Below, piece by piece: positions 27,209-36,800 of a DNA stretch of 64,000 bases (positions within the stretch are counted from its first letter, which is position 1; the number at the start of each line of letters is the position of its first letter). The translations under genes were made by a program, and so were the position numbers. Below the pieces are notes generated by a model. The model saw only the letters and a list, made by a program, of their open reading frames with translations, did not search any database and had not been told where the DNA came from. This DNA comes from Oscillibacter valericigenes (lineage in GTDB: Bacteria; Bacillota; Clostridia; Oscillospirales; Oscillospiraceae), in assembly GCF_021531315.1 (NCBI RefSeq), contig NZ_JAFBIQ010000002.1:1-64000 (forward strand), in the 5' to 3' direction.

Positions 27209-28897
27209 ATGGCTTATATGCGGTTGGGCGACCTGCTGGCAGCCTCCGGCGTGATCACACCGGAGCAGATCGAGGAAGCCCTGAAAATTCAAAAGGAGAC
27301 CCACCAGCGCTTGGGCGACGTGCTGATCCAGAACAACTTCATCACGGAGCAGAACCTGATCGACGCGCTGCAAATTCAGTTGGGCGTGGAGTTCGTGGAT
27401 CTGACGGCGGTTTCCATCCCCGTGGAGCTGGCGAAGTACGTTCCCCGCAATCTGGCGCGGAAGTTCTGCGTGGTGCCGGTGAAGCTGGTGCAGGACACCC
27501 TGTATCTTGCCATGAGCGACCCTCTGGACTTCGTGGCGCAGGAGCAGGTCAAGGCCGCATCCCGGCGGAAGGTGATCCCCATGATCGCCACCCGTCAAGC
27601 CACGGAGCAGGCCATCGCCCGGCTCTACGGCAACGAGGGCACGGCGAGGGTCATCGAGGAGATGAAGCGGGAGGCCGGGACCACCGCGCCGGACATCGTT
27701 CCCGCGCAGATGGTACAGGACGCCTCCGATTCCGCCCCCACCATCCGCTTTGTCAACAGCCTCATCGAGCGGGCGTTTCAGGAGCGGGCCAGCGACATCC
27801 ACCTGGAGCCGCAGGAGACCGAAATGGTGGTGCGGATGCGTGTGGACGGCCTGCTGCACCGGATGTTTACCGTCCCCACGGAGCTGCAGGGCACCGTCAT
27901 TTCCCGACTGAAGATCATGGGCGGCATGAATATCGCCGAGCATAAGATCCCGCAGGACGGTCAGGTGGTCATGCAGCTCAAGGGCCACGAGGTCGATCTG
28001 CGTATCTCCTCTCTGCCCACGATTTACGGCGAGAAGATCGTGCTCCGTCTGCTGGATAAGTCCAACCGGAACCTCGACAAGGAGAGCCTTGGCATCGAGG
28101 GCCGGGACTTGGAGCTGTACAACGCCCTTTTGAAAAACACCAGCGGCGTGATTTTGCTGGTGGGCCCCACCGGTTCGGGTAAATCCACCACGCTGTACGC
28201 CATGATCCGCGATCTGGCCCGTGAGGAGGTCAACATCGTCACGCTGGAGGACCCCGTGGAGTACCACATTCCCGGCGTCAGCCAGTGCCAGATCAACGAA
28301 AAAACAGGTATGACCTTTGCCAACGGTCTCCGCTCCATCCTCCGTCAGGACCCGGACATTATCTCCGTGGGCGAGATCCGGGACGGCGAGACCGCCGGTA
28401 TCGCCATGCGCTCCGCCATCACGGGCCACTTGGTCATGTCCACCTTACATACCAACGACGCCGTCTCCGCCGTCTACCGTCTGCGGGACATCGGCGTGGA
28501 GCCGTGGCTCATCGCCAGCGCCCTCCGGGGCGTCATTTCCCAGCGTCTGGTGCGAAAGGTATGCCCTCACTGCAAGACGGCCTACCAGCCCAGCGGGGAG
28601 GAGCTGGCCCTGCTGGGTATGCCCGAGGACGCCAAGGCTACCTTTTATAAGGGCACCGGCTGCCCGGAGTGCCATCATACCGGCTATACCGGCCGCCGGG
28701 CCGCCTTTGAGATCTTGATGGTCAACGGCGAGGTGCGCCGCCTTGTCAACAGCGACGCGCCCTATGACGAGCTGCTGGCCGCCGCTAAGAAAAACGGCTA
28801 CCGCACCATGCGGGACAGCTGCCGGGAGCTGGTCCTCCGGGGCGTGACCACGGCGGAGGAGGCCTCCCGAACCATCAACTCCACATTGGATGAATGA
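27209..28897 (+). CDS. pilB: Type IV pilus assembly ATPase PilB with MshEN c-di-GMP-binding domain
   Basis: This 562-residue protein has two tandem N-terminal motifs starting RLGDLLAASG (5-28) and RLGDVLIQNN (34-57), which fit the MshEN pattern RLGxx..G...L..Q with few deviations. A GSPII_E core follows with Walker A GPTGSGKST (319-327), Asp box, Walker B near 381-391 and His box STLHTNDA, plus a zinc site with CxxC at 452/455 and 485/488. It powers pilus extension, probably under c-di-GMP control. The ATG at 27209 follows GGAG by seven bases; upstream in-frame ATG lacks both conservation and ribosome site. It is the first gene of the pilus operon. Confidence 0.95.
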   Translation: MAYMRLGDLLAASGVITPEQIEEALKIQKETHQRLGDVLIQNNFITEQNLIDALQIQLGVEFVDLTAVSIPVELAKYVPRNLARKFCVVPVKLVQDTLYLAMSDPLDFVAQEQVKAASRRKVIPMIATRQATEQAIARLYGNEGTARVIEEMKREAGTTAPDIVPAQMVQDASDSAPTIRFVNSLIERAFQERASDIHLEPQETEMVVRMRVDGLLHRMFTVPTELQGTVISRLKIMGGMNIAEHKIPQDGQVVMQLKGHEVDLRISSLPTIYGEKIVLRLLDKSNRNLDKESLGIEGRDLELYNALLKNTSGVILLVGPTGSGKSTTLYAMIRDLAREEVNIVTLEDPVEYHIPGVSQCQINEKTGMTFANGLRSILRQDPDIISVGEIRDGETAGIAMRSAITGHLVMSTLHTNDAVSAVYRLRDIGVEPWLIASALRGVISQRLVRKVCPHCKTAYQPSGEELALLGMPEDAKATFYKGTGCPECHHTGYTGRRAAFEILMVNGEVRRLVNSDAPYDELLAAAKKNGYRTMRDSCRELVLRGVTTAEEASRTINSTLDE

Positions 28898-28915
28898 CAA
28901 AGCAGGTGAAAGAGC

Positions 28916-30124
28916 GTGACGACCTATCGCTATAAAGGACAGACGCCGGAGGGCACGAAGGTTTCCGGCGTCATCCGCGCATACGATGAATACGACGCGG
29001 CGGCAAAGCTGCGGGCGACCTGCGCCTTCGTGACCAAGCTGGAGGCGGTGCGGGAGAAGAAGGACAGCGTCCTCACCCGTCCGCTCCAGACCAGGATCAA
29101 GGAAAAGGAGCTGGCGCTGATCTGCTCCCAGTTTTCCATCATTCTGGCTACGGGCCTGCCCGTGATGCGCTGCGTGGAAATGGTAGCCGCCCAGAACCGC
29201 AACAAGCAGCTGGCGCGGATGCTGCGGAAGGTAGCCGAGGACATCGGCGCGGGCCATTCCATGGCCCAGAGCTTTGAGAGCAACATCCCCGGCCTGCCTA
29301 AGACCTTTGTGGAGACCGTTCGTGCCGGTGAGCAGTCCGGTACGCTGGAGCCGTGCTTCAAGCGTCTTTACAAGTATTACGACAAGTCCGCCAAGACCAG
29401 GGCCAAGGTTGCCAGCGCCATGACCTATCCCATCATGGTCATTGTCACGGCCATCGTGGTGTTCACCATCATTATGGTGGTGGCAGTCCCCGCCTTTACC
29501 TCCGTGTTCGCGGAAATGGGCACGGAGCTGCCCGCCGTGACGAAGTGGCTGATGAACACCAGCGCGTTTCTGACGAAATGGTGGTGGCTGCTCCTCAGCG
29601 TGATCGCCCTGCTGTATATCGCCTATCTGCTGTTCAAGCAGACGGAGCGGGGCAAGGTGGTCATTTCCACCTACATTCTGCGGCGGGCGCCCCTGCGGCG
29701 GCTCCACACCATGCAGATCTCCGGCCAGTTCGCCTCGGCCATGGCGACCATGCTCTCCGCCGGTCTCCCGGTGCCCAAGGCGCTGGAGGTGGTGAGCCAG
29801 ATCTCCGATAACTACATCTTCTCCCTTGGCGTCCGCAAGGTGAAGGAGGGCGTGGAGCGGGGCCGCGGCATTTCCGAGAGCATGGCGGAGGTGGGCTGCT
29901 TCCCCCAGATGCTGACGGAAATGGTGGGCGTGGGCGAGCGCTCCGGCTCTATGGAGGACACGCTGGACGTGGTAGGCGACTACTTCGACAACGAGGCCGC
30001 CGTCATTACCACCCGCCTGCTGTCGGTCATGGAGCCGGTCATCACCCTCGTGCTGGCGGTGGTGGTGGTCGTTCTGCTGCTGTCCGTCTACCTGCCCATG
30101 TTCGGTATGTACGGCGCAATGTAA
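28916..30124 (+). CDS. pilC: Type IV pilus inner-membrane platform protein PilC
   Basis: This 402-residue protein has two T2SSF repeats (about 65-190 and 270-392), each ending in strong membrane segments (VIVTAIVVFTIIMVVAV and VITLVLAVVVVVLLLSV), and the conserved GERSGSMEDTL / GEQSGTLEPCF pair. It anchors PilB and passes pilin subunits into the fibre. The start is GTG at 28916 with AGGTGA upstream, 18 bases after pilB. Confidence 0.95.
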   Translation: MTTYRYKGQTPEGTKVSGVIRAYDEYDAAAKLRATCAFVTKLEAVREKKDSVLTRPLQTRIKEKELALICSQFSIILATGLPVMRCVEMVAAQNRNKQLARMLRKVAEDIGAGHSMAQSFESNIPGLPKTFVETVRAGEQSGTLEPCFKRLYKYYDKSAKTRAKVASAMTYPIMVIVTAIVVFTIIMVVAVPAFTSVFAEMGTELPAVTKWLMNTSAFLTKWWWLLLSVIALLYIAYLLFKQTERGKVVISTYILRRAPLRRLHTMQISGQFASAMATMLSAGLPVPKALEVVSQISDNYIFSLGVRKVKEGVERGRGISESMAEVGCFPQMLTEMVGVGERSGSMEDTLDVVGDYFDNEAAVITTRLLSVMEPVITLVLAVVVVVLLLSVYLPMFGMYGAM

Positions 30125-30136
30125 ATTCGGTATTTT

Positions 30137-30158
30137 CCCGGATGCCACCCCATCCGGG
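30137..30158 (+). other. Hairpin between pilC and the major pilin gene
   Basis: CCCGGATG (30137-30144) pairs with CATCCGGG (30151-30158), loop CCACCC. It is followed by ACGATATAAATAA, the same 11-base core found upstream of cheA and flgM, so this gap may hold a processing site or an extra promoter that raises pilin expression. Confidence 0.5.
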
Positions 30159-30197
30159 ACGATATAAATAAAAATGATGAAAAGGAGGAGCATTACA

Positions 30198-30551
30198 ATG
30201 CTCAAGAAGTTCACCAACAAAAAGGGCTTTACCCTAATGGAAATGCTGATCGTGGTCGCCATCATCGCGGTGCTGGTCGCCATTGCCATCCCCACCTTCA
30301 ATAACCAGCTTGAGAAGTCCCGTCAGTCCGCTGACCTTGCCAACGTTCGTGCGGCCTATTCAGAGGCGGTCGTAAAACAGCTCAACGGGGAAACGCCTAC
30401 GGCAACAACTCCGAAGATGCAAAGTGACAGCTGGGATAAAGTCGACAAGACAATAAAAATTGGCGGTAAGAATATTACTGCCATCACGAAGACGAAGGAC
30501 GCTGTTTTGACCATTACGGTTGGCGAGGATGGCAAGATAACTACTCCCTAA
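30198..30551 (+). CDS. pilA: Type IV major pilin, prepilin with class III signal
   Basis: This 117-residue prepilin has the leader MLKKFTNKKG and cleavage before FTLMEMLIVV, with Glu at +5 and a hydrophobic stem to about residue 38. The globular part is small and Lys/Thr-rich. It is the best candidate for the main fibre subunit because it is the shortest complete pilin, has an excellent AAAAGGAGG site, and is bracketed by hairpins. PilD next door would cleave and methylate it. Confidence 0.92.
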   Translation: MLKKFTNKKGFTLMEMLIVVAIIAVLVAIAIPTFNNQLEKSRQSADLANVRAAYSEAVVKQLNGETPTATTPKMQSDSWDKVDKTIKIGGKNITAITKTKDAVLTITVGEDGKITTP

Positions 30552-30571
30552 TTTGTAATTTTCCGAGCCTT

Positions 30572-30648
30572 CGCCGGAGCGTCTGCCGCTCCGGCGGGGG
30601 AACGCCCCCTTCCTTCTTGGATAAGCCGTTTCTGCAGAGGGCTTATCC
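30572..30648 (+). terminator. Tandem hairpins after the pilin gene
   Basis: A 10-bp stem (30572-30581 with 30587-30596) and a 9-bp stem (30619-30627 with 30640-30648) follow the pilin stop codon within 100 bases. Neither has a long T run, so partial termination or 3'-end protection of an abundant pilin message is likelier than a full stop. Confidence 0.55.
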
Positions 30649-30736
30649 CTCACCCATAAGATAGAGAAAAGGGGGTGGCCGAGGGTTGGCGGCCATCCCC
30701 AGCGAAGGAATATATTCCAAGAAGGAGGAAACCAAA

Positions 30737-31519
30737 ATGCCGCGCCTGTCTCCGTTCATCACCGTTTACTGCTGCACGGTGGCGGCCCTGCTGGGCGCCT
30801 GCACGGGCAGCTTTTTGGGCTGTCTGGCGTGGCGGACTGTCCACGGGGAGTCCGTTCTCCGGGGCCGCTCCCACTGCGACGTCTGCGGCCATACGCTGGG
30901 CGTCCGGGATTTAGTTCCGGTGTTCAGCTATCTGTTCTCCGGGGGCAAATGCCGCTACTGCGGCGCGAAGCTCTCCACCCGCCATGTGTGGGGGGAGCTG
31001 GTTTCCGGCGCGGTGTTTGTGACGCTGCTGCTCCGATATGATATTTCGCTCCAAACCCTTGAAGGGTGGCTGCTGGCCTGTGTGCTGCTGGCCTGCGCCT
31101 TCGCGGATCTGGAGGGGTACATCATACCCGACCGCTTTCTCGCGGCGGGCGTCGTGCTGTTCGCCGTGACGCTGCTGATCGAGCCGGAGCCTTTTCACCG
31201 TCTGACGGACGGGCTGCTGGGCGGCGTGGGCGTGGGCGGCGGACTGCTGCTGCTGTCCCTTTACATGGACAAACGGCTGAAACGGGAGACGCTGGGCGGC
31301 GGCGACGTCAAGCTGCTGTTTCTCACCGGGCTTTTCTTCGGCTGGAAAGGGAACCTGCTGTGCCTGACCCTCGCCTGCGTGGCGGGGATCGTGTGGGGCC
31401 TTGCCGGAAAACGGCGGGGCGAGGCCATCCCGTGGGGGCCGTCCATCGCCGTCGGCGCGTGGATCACCGCCTTGGCGGGGCAAATGTTTATCGACTGGTA
31501 TCTGGGTTTTTTCGCCTGA
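30737..31519 (+). CDS. pilD: Prepilin peptidase/N-methyltransferase PilD
   Basis: This 260-residue polytopic protein has the cytoplasmic zinc site CxxC at 47/50 and 72/75, typical of bifunctional enzymes, and the two catalytic aspartates Asp124 (ADLEGYIIPD) and Asp190 (GGGDVKL). It cleaves class III signals of the five prepilins encoded here and methylates their new N-termini. The ATG at 30737 follows AAGAAGGAGG; longer in-frame starts lie in the hairpin region. Confidence 0.95.
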   Translation: MPRLSPFITVYCCTVAALLGACTGSFLGCLAWRTVHGESVLRGRSHCDVCGHTLGVRDLVPVFSYLFSGGKCRYCGAKLSTRHVWGELVSGAVFVTLLLRYDISLQTLEGWLLACVLLACAFADLEGYIIPDRFLAAGVVLFAVTLLIEPEPFHRLTDGLLGGVGVGGGLLLLSLYMDKRLKRETLGGGDVKLLFLTGLFFGWKGNLLCLTLACVAGIVWGLAGKRRGEAIPWGPSIAVGAWITALAGQMFIDWYLGFFA

Positions 31520-31550
31520 TCCTTTTATATTGAGAAAGAGAGGACATGAC

Positions 31551-32558
31551 ATGGGGAAGATCGTAGGCTTTGAAATTGGCGATCACAGTGTCAAGCTGGT
31601 ATATTTTGCCGGAAAGGAACTGAAAAAGGCGGTGAGCGTGGCGCTGCCGGACGCGATGGTGTCCAACGGGCGCATTTTGTCCATGGACGCCATGGCGGAT
31701 TTTCTGCGGGAGGCGGCAAAGGCCAACGGCATCCCCTCGGGGGGCGCGGCGCTGACCCTCTCCGCCGCGGACGCCTTCACCAGAGACGTGACGGTGCCCG
31801 CCATGACGGAGCAGCAGCTGGCGTACAACCTGCCCTTTGAGTTCCACGACTTTCTGACGGAGGAAAAGAGCAAGTATTTCTTCGACTATTCCGTGCGGGA
31901 GGTGCGCAGAGACCCGGACGGCTACCCCCTGGAGATGGATCTGTTCGCCTGCGCCATGCTGAAGGAGCGGGTGGAGGCCTACCGGGCCATGTTCCGCCGG
32001 GCGGGCTTTAAGCTCAAGGTGCTCACGCCGCTGGAGACCGCCTACGGCGCGCTACTGACGGAATACACCCGCCGCACCGGCGCACCGGAGATCGGCCGCT
32101 GCGTGGTGGACCTGGGCCATCGCGGAACCCTGATGCACTTCCTGCAAGGCGGCGAGTGCGTGGGCGTCCGGGAGATCGATCTGGGCCTTGCGGAGCTGGA
32201 TCAGCGCATCGCGGAGGAAATGGGCGTGGAGATCCATGCCGTCCGGGACTATAAGCAGAGCAACTTCAACGGCGTGCTGGATACGGAGTATGCCAAGGAG
32301 TTTTACAGCCGTCTGGCGGTGGAGATCATGAAGGCCGTCAACTTCTACCACTACAACAACCGGGAGCGGGAATTGGAGGAGCTGTATCTCTGCGGCGGCG
32401 GCGCGGCCATCCGGCCCCTGCGGGAGACCATCGCCGCGACGGTAAAGCTGAAGGTCAAGGGCGGCGAGGAGCTGCTGGCCGACGGGATGCGTCCCGCCGA
32501 GGAGCCGTGGCTGTATCTGCGGCCCATCGGCGGCGTCTGTGAGGGAGGATTGAAATGA
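31551..32558 (+). CDS. pilM: Type IV pilus assembly protein PilM (actin-like)
   Basis: This 335-residue protein begins MGKIVGFEIGDHSVKLVYF and has the FtsA/PilM-type phosphate loops (VVDLGHRGTLMHFL; LYLCGGGAAIRPL). PilM is a cytoplasmic actin-like ring protein that binds the N-terminus of PilN. The start at 31551 has AGAGAGGA upstream and fits the family; upstream extensions overlap pilD. It overlaps the next gene by four bases. Confidence 0.9.
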   Translation: MGKIVGFEIGDHSVKLVYFAGKELKKAVSVALPDAMVSNGRILSMDAMADFLREAAKANGIPSGGAALTLSAADAFTRDVTVPAMTEQQLAYNLPFEFHDFLTEEKSKYFFDYSVREVRRDPDGYPLEMDLFACAMLKERVEAYRAMFRRAGFKLKVLTPLETAYGALLTEYTRRTGAPEIGRCVVDLGHRGTLMHFLQGGECVGVREIDLGLAELDQRIAEEMGVEIHAVRDYKQSNFNGVLDTEYAKEFYSRLAVEIMKAVNFYHYNNRERELEELYLCGGGAAIRPLRETIAATVKLKVKGGEELLADGMRPAEEPWLYLRPIGGVCEGGLK

Positions 32559-33226
32559 TTTTGGAAAAAGAGCGGGAGGAAGTCACCTCCGAGGCGGAGC
32601 AGCTTGCAGACAGCGTGTCCAACGAGGCGGCCCCGGTTGAGACTGCCCCCCGGAAAATGGTGAAATGCCCCAGCAAGACGGGCATCAATATGAACCAGCG
32701 GGAAAAGCGCACCGGACAGGTGCTGACGCTGGTGATCGGTCTGGCGGTGATCCTGCTGATGGCGGGTCTGGTGGCCCGGTTCGGCGTGATGGAGCAGTAC
32801 CGGCGTCTCTCCGAGGCCCAGAGCGCCTACGGCGAGGTACATAGCCAGCTTGCGGCGTGTCAGGAAAAGCTGACGGATTACGAGCTGGTGCTGACGGAGT
32901 ACCGCAGCTGCTCACTGGACGGCATGACGGAGGGCGAGGATCAGTTGATCACGGTGTCCCGTCAGGCGGTGCTGGATCTGGTGGAGGGCATTATGATGCC
33001 CCGGGGCAAGGTGATCTCCGTGAATATTTTGGATGATACCGCCGACGTGGAGATGTCCGGCATGAGCTTGGATCAGATCTCCACCATGTTCGCGGTCATG
33101 GAGGCGGAGCCCATCGTGCGGAGCGTGGAGCTGAACATGGCCGCCACGGAGGAAAATACCGCGTCCGCGCAGCTGAACTTCTCCGTGCGGATCTATCTGG
33201 GGCCGGAAAGGGCGGTGGAGGAATGA
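32555..33226 (+). CDS. PilN-like pilus alignment protein
   Basis: This 223-residue protein has an unusually long cytoplasmic N-terminus (about 50 residues), one TM segment (about 53-75, VLTLVIGLAVILLMAG), a coiled coil and a C-terminal alpha/beta domain of the PilN type (GKVISVNILDDTADVEMSG). Recognition rests on its place between pilM and a PilO-like gene and on topology; sequence identity to PilN looks low. It overlaps both neighbours by four bases, so translation is coupled. Confidence 0.75.
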   Translation: MILEKEREEVTSEAEQLADSVSNEAAPVETAPRKMVKCPSKTGINMNQREKRTGQVLTLVIGLAVILLMAGLVARFGVMEQYRRLSEAQSAYGEVHSQLAACQEKLTDYELVLTEYRSCSLDGMTEGEDQLITVSRQAVLDLVEGIMMPRGKVISVNILDDTADVEMSGMSLDQISTMFAVMEAEPIVRSVELNMAATEENTASAQLNFSVRIYLGPERAVEE

Positions 33227-33765
33227 ATCGGGAACTGACAAAGCGGGAAACGGCCATGCTGCTGTTTCTGTTGATCCTTGTCATCGCGCTGGGCTATTTT
33301 AAGCTGATCTTCGAACCGATTCAGGATCAGACGGCCCGGTATCAGAGCGATACGGTGCAGGAGCAGAGCGAGCTGGAGCTGGAGCTGGTCCGGCTGGATC
33401 AGATGCAGAAAATGCAGCGGAAGATCGACGAGGTGCGCGCCTCCGGCGAGGAGCGGACGATCCCCGAGTTCGACAACAGCGGAAAGCTGATGCTGGATCT
33501 CCACCGGATCTTAGGTACGGCGATGGACTACTCTCTGGACTTTTCCCAGAGCACGACCCAGAATAACTACGTTGTCCTGCGGCCTGTGACCATGAGCTTC
33601 CAGACCCGCACCTACGCCCAGGCCCGGGCCATTGTGGACGCCCTGAGCGAAAGCGAGAATATGAACCAGATCTCCGATCTGAGCATCCGCATGGATGAGG
33701 GCCGCGAGGGCGCGTCCGTGCGGACGGATCTGGTCATCACCTATTTTGAAGTCATTTTGAAGTGA
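33223..33765 (+). CDS. PilO-like pilus alignment protein
   Basis: This 180-residue protein has one N-terminal TM segment (about 12-30, LLFLLILVIALGYF), a coiled coil rich in Glu/Leu/Gln, and a C-terminal ferredoxin-like domain (VLRPVTMSFQTRTYAQARAIVDAL). Length, topology and position after the PilN-like gene fit PilO. No pilP or pilQ follows, consistent with a cell without an outer membrane. Confidence 0.78.
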   Translation: MNRELTKRETAMLLFLLILVIALGYFKLIFEPIQDQTARYQSDTVQEQSELELELVRLDQMQKMQRKIDEVRASGEERTIPEFDNSGKLMLDLHRILGTAMDYSLDFSQSTTQNNYVVLRPVTMSFQTRTYAQARAIVDALSESENMNQISDLSIRMDEGREGASVRTDLVITYFEVILK

Positions 33766-33800
33766 CCCGCGCAAAAGCGGCGGAAGGAGAAGGGAATTCC

Positions 33801-36800
33801 ATGAAAAACAGGGCAAAATGGAACAATACAAACGGCTTTACACTGTTGGAAATGATGGTGACGGTCGTGGTCATCGTCGTTCTGTCTGCCTTGGCCATGA
33901 TCCCCATTTCCAAAATGCAAAAGGACATCCGCCAAACGGAGCTGGACAGCCGGGCGGAGATGATCTTTACCGCCGTGCAGAACCGGATGACCCGGCTCCA
34001 GGCGGCGGGCCAGAGCGATGTCTATAAAAGCGGCAGGAAGGGCGTCAAGGAACTGACGAGCGATTCCGTGGGCGCGGAGGATAACGAGCAGAGAACACTG
34101 GTCTATGTGACCTCCGACAGCAAGGCTGACACGGATTCCGCTGCCGCTTGGCTCTACCCGGAAACGGAGGCCGAGGCGGAGCTGTGGAACGGTCATTGGG
34201 TGGTGGAGTACGACGCGGCGGGCGGCAGCGTGTACGCCGTGTTTTACAGCAAAGAGTCCATGAGTGATTACTCTGCGCAGGAGCTTAACAACCTGCGGTA
34301 TCGCCCCAACCGCGTCAGCGAGGGCGCGAAAATCGGCTACTACGGCGGCGATTCCGTGGGCGCGGCGGATACCGACAGCCTGAGCCTTACCGTGGAGGTC
34401 ATCGATCAGGAGAAGCTGCTGGTGCGGGCCGTGTGTAAGAGCGTGGGGCAGATGAAACCGACATTTCGCGCCACGGTGAGCGACGAGTCCGGCCATACCG
34501 CCGAATTTGCGTTTGCCGACGACCTGCGGCAAAACCTGAGGACCTATACGGTGACGCTGACGCTGGATGATCTCAGCGAGGGAAAGCGCTTCGGTGAGCA
34601 GGATCGTTTTGCGAATTTGATCCCCGGCGAAAACTTAACGGTGAAGATCCGGGCAGATGTTTCCGGCAATTTGATTTTGGGCGCGGAAGAAACCGTTTCC
34701 AATATCAACAGCCTGTTCGCGGAGGTTCGTGAAAACGGGACTGGCCGGACGGCGGTGATCAAATACGGGCGGCATCTGCAAAATCTGGAGCTGGAAAACT
34801 CCGGGTTGAAAAAGGAAGAAGACACCAACAAAATCATCACCGCCGCGGTGCAGGAGCGGGATATTTCCTTTGGCGCAAGCTCAAGCTGGGCCCATGAGTA
34901 CGATGACCGGAAATTTACGCCCATCGAAAACACTCAACTCAAAAGCTATGACAGCACCAGCGGGACATATCACCCGGTGATCTACGATCTGACGGTCAAT
35001 ACAACCGGCGACACAACCGGCGACGCGGGCCTGTTCAAGACCTTTGCCGGTGAACTGAAAAATATCCGTCTGGTCGACGCCAAGATCACCGGCAAGGGAA
35101 CTGTTGGTGGTCTGGTTGGAAAGCTGACCGGTGAGACAACGATCGACGGCTGTCAGGTGTATCTGAAGAATGTCAAAAAAGGACTGGATAAGGACAAAAT
35201 CTTTGATGAGCACACGCGGATCGGCGGCACCGTGGCCGGCGGTCTGGTGGGCAGCACAGAGGGAAAAACGCTGAAGATCCAAAACAGTCTGGCCGCCACG
35301 GTCATCCGGGGCGGGGCTTATGCCGGCGGTTTGATCGGCAACGGAGAAGGAAAGCTTACCGTGGAGGGTTCCTACGCGGACTGCTATATTTCCAGCAACG
35401 GAAAAACCGGCGGACTGATTGGCAGCAGATTAGGGGCCACCCTCGAACTTGCTGTTAAAAACTGCTATACCGCCGGATTTCTGGAGGGCAAGACCACGGC
35501 GGGCCTTGCGGTGTGTGATCTGTCCAGCAATACGCTGGAAAATGTATACAGCGCCTGCGCGACGCTGAAGGGAGAAAGCCTGACATACGGAACGGCACAC
35601 AAAACAAGCGGCACTTCGGGAAACGATGACATAAAGAAGGTGTACTACCTCAGCGAAACAGAGAATGAAACCGACACCATCGGTACGAGGATGGACTATC
35701 AGAAATTGAGCACCGCAGACCCGGTAAAACTGCTCTCTGCCGATTTCACCAAGCAGAACGGCGATACCCATGCCTACAACCTGATGAGCGGTCTGGGTCT
35801 GAGCCAGTATTCCTATCCCAAGCTGAAGGAGCTGCCCCATTACGGCGACTGGCAGGCGAAGTTTGAGGACAAAGCGCTGGTGTACTACGAGCGGTACGGC
35901 GAGACTGACTACGGTTTCTTCGGCGCCAACATTTCCGCCCTGTCCAAAACCGGTGCGGTGGGCGACGGCTACGGCATGATCTACGAGAAGCTGCCGGAGA
36001 CCGATGTGACGGTGACGGTTGGCAAAACGAAGTATCCCCTGCCAGTCGGCGGGGCAAAGAAAATCAGCGTCACTGACAAGAACGGTGCACGGAAGGACTA
36101 CTACCTGCTGCCCCTGCCCAAAGAGCTGGTGCAGGAGGTCGATGGGGTGCCGCAGGTCGATGGCAAACCGGGCTTTTACACAAAGCTGACGGTGGATGGA
36201 AAAGACTATTATTACAATCCCCATTTCGCCAGCACCGCCGTGACAGACGGCACGGAAAAGCCCACGCAGATCCATATTCGCACGGCGCGGCAGCTGTACG
36301 CCCTGAGTGAATATTACGACGAATATGTGAAGATCCTGCCTGATAGCGTAGACTTCCAACAGGAGTGCGACATTGATTACGCGACCTATGACTGGGCAAC
36401 CTACGGTAAGGGCGGGAAAGCGGTCACGGAGCAGAAGCCCATCGGACAGACGAAAGACGCTCCCTTTAAGCACAGCTATGACGGCGGCGAGCATATCATC
36501 ACTCGCACAGGTACGGATGGCCTCTCGTTTGTCGGCGAGGTCGGCACAGAGAGCAGCACCGCCGTCGGCCTGTTCGGTTTTGTGACGGGAACGCTGGAGA
36601 ACATCGTCGTGACAACGGATCAGGCGCTGAAAACCGCCCCCACTTCCAGATTGGGCGGCAGCGTCCAGCGGAGAACGGTGTATATCGGCGTGCTGGCGGG
36701 AAAAAACAGCGGCACGATCAGAAACTGCGCCGTTTCCGGCTACAAGCTCTCCTGCTACGCTTACAGCGGAAGTACCTGCTATATCGGCGGTCTGGCGGGT

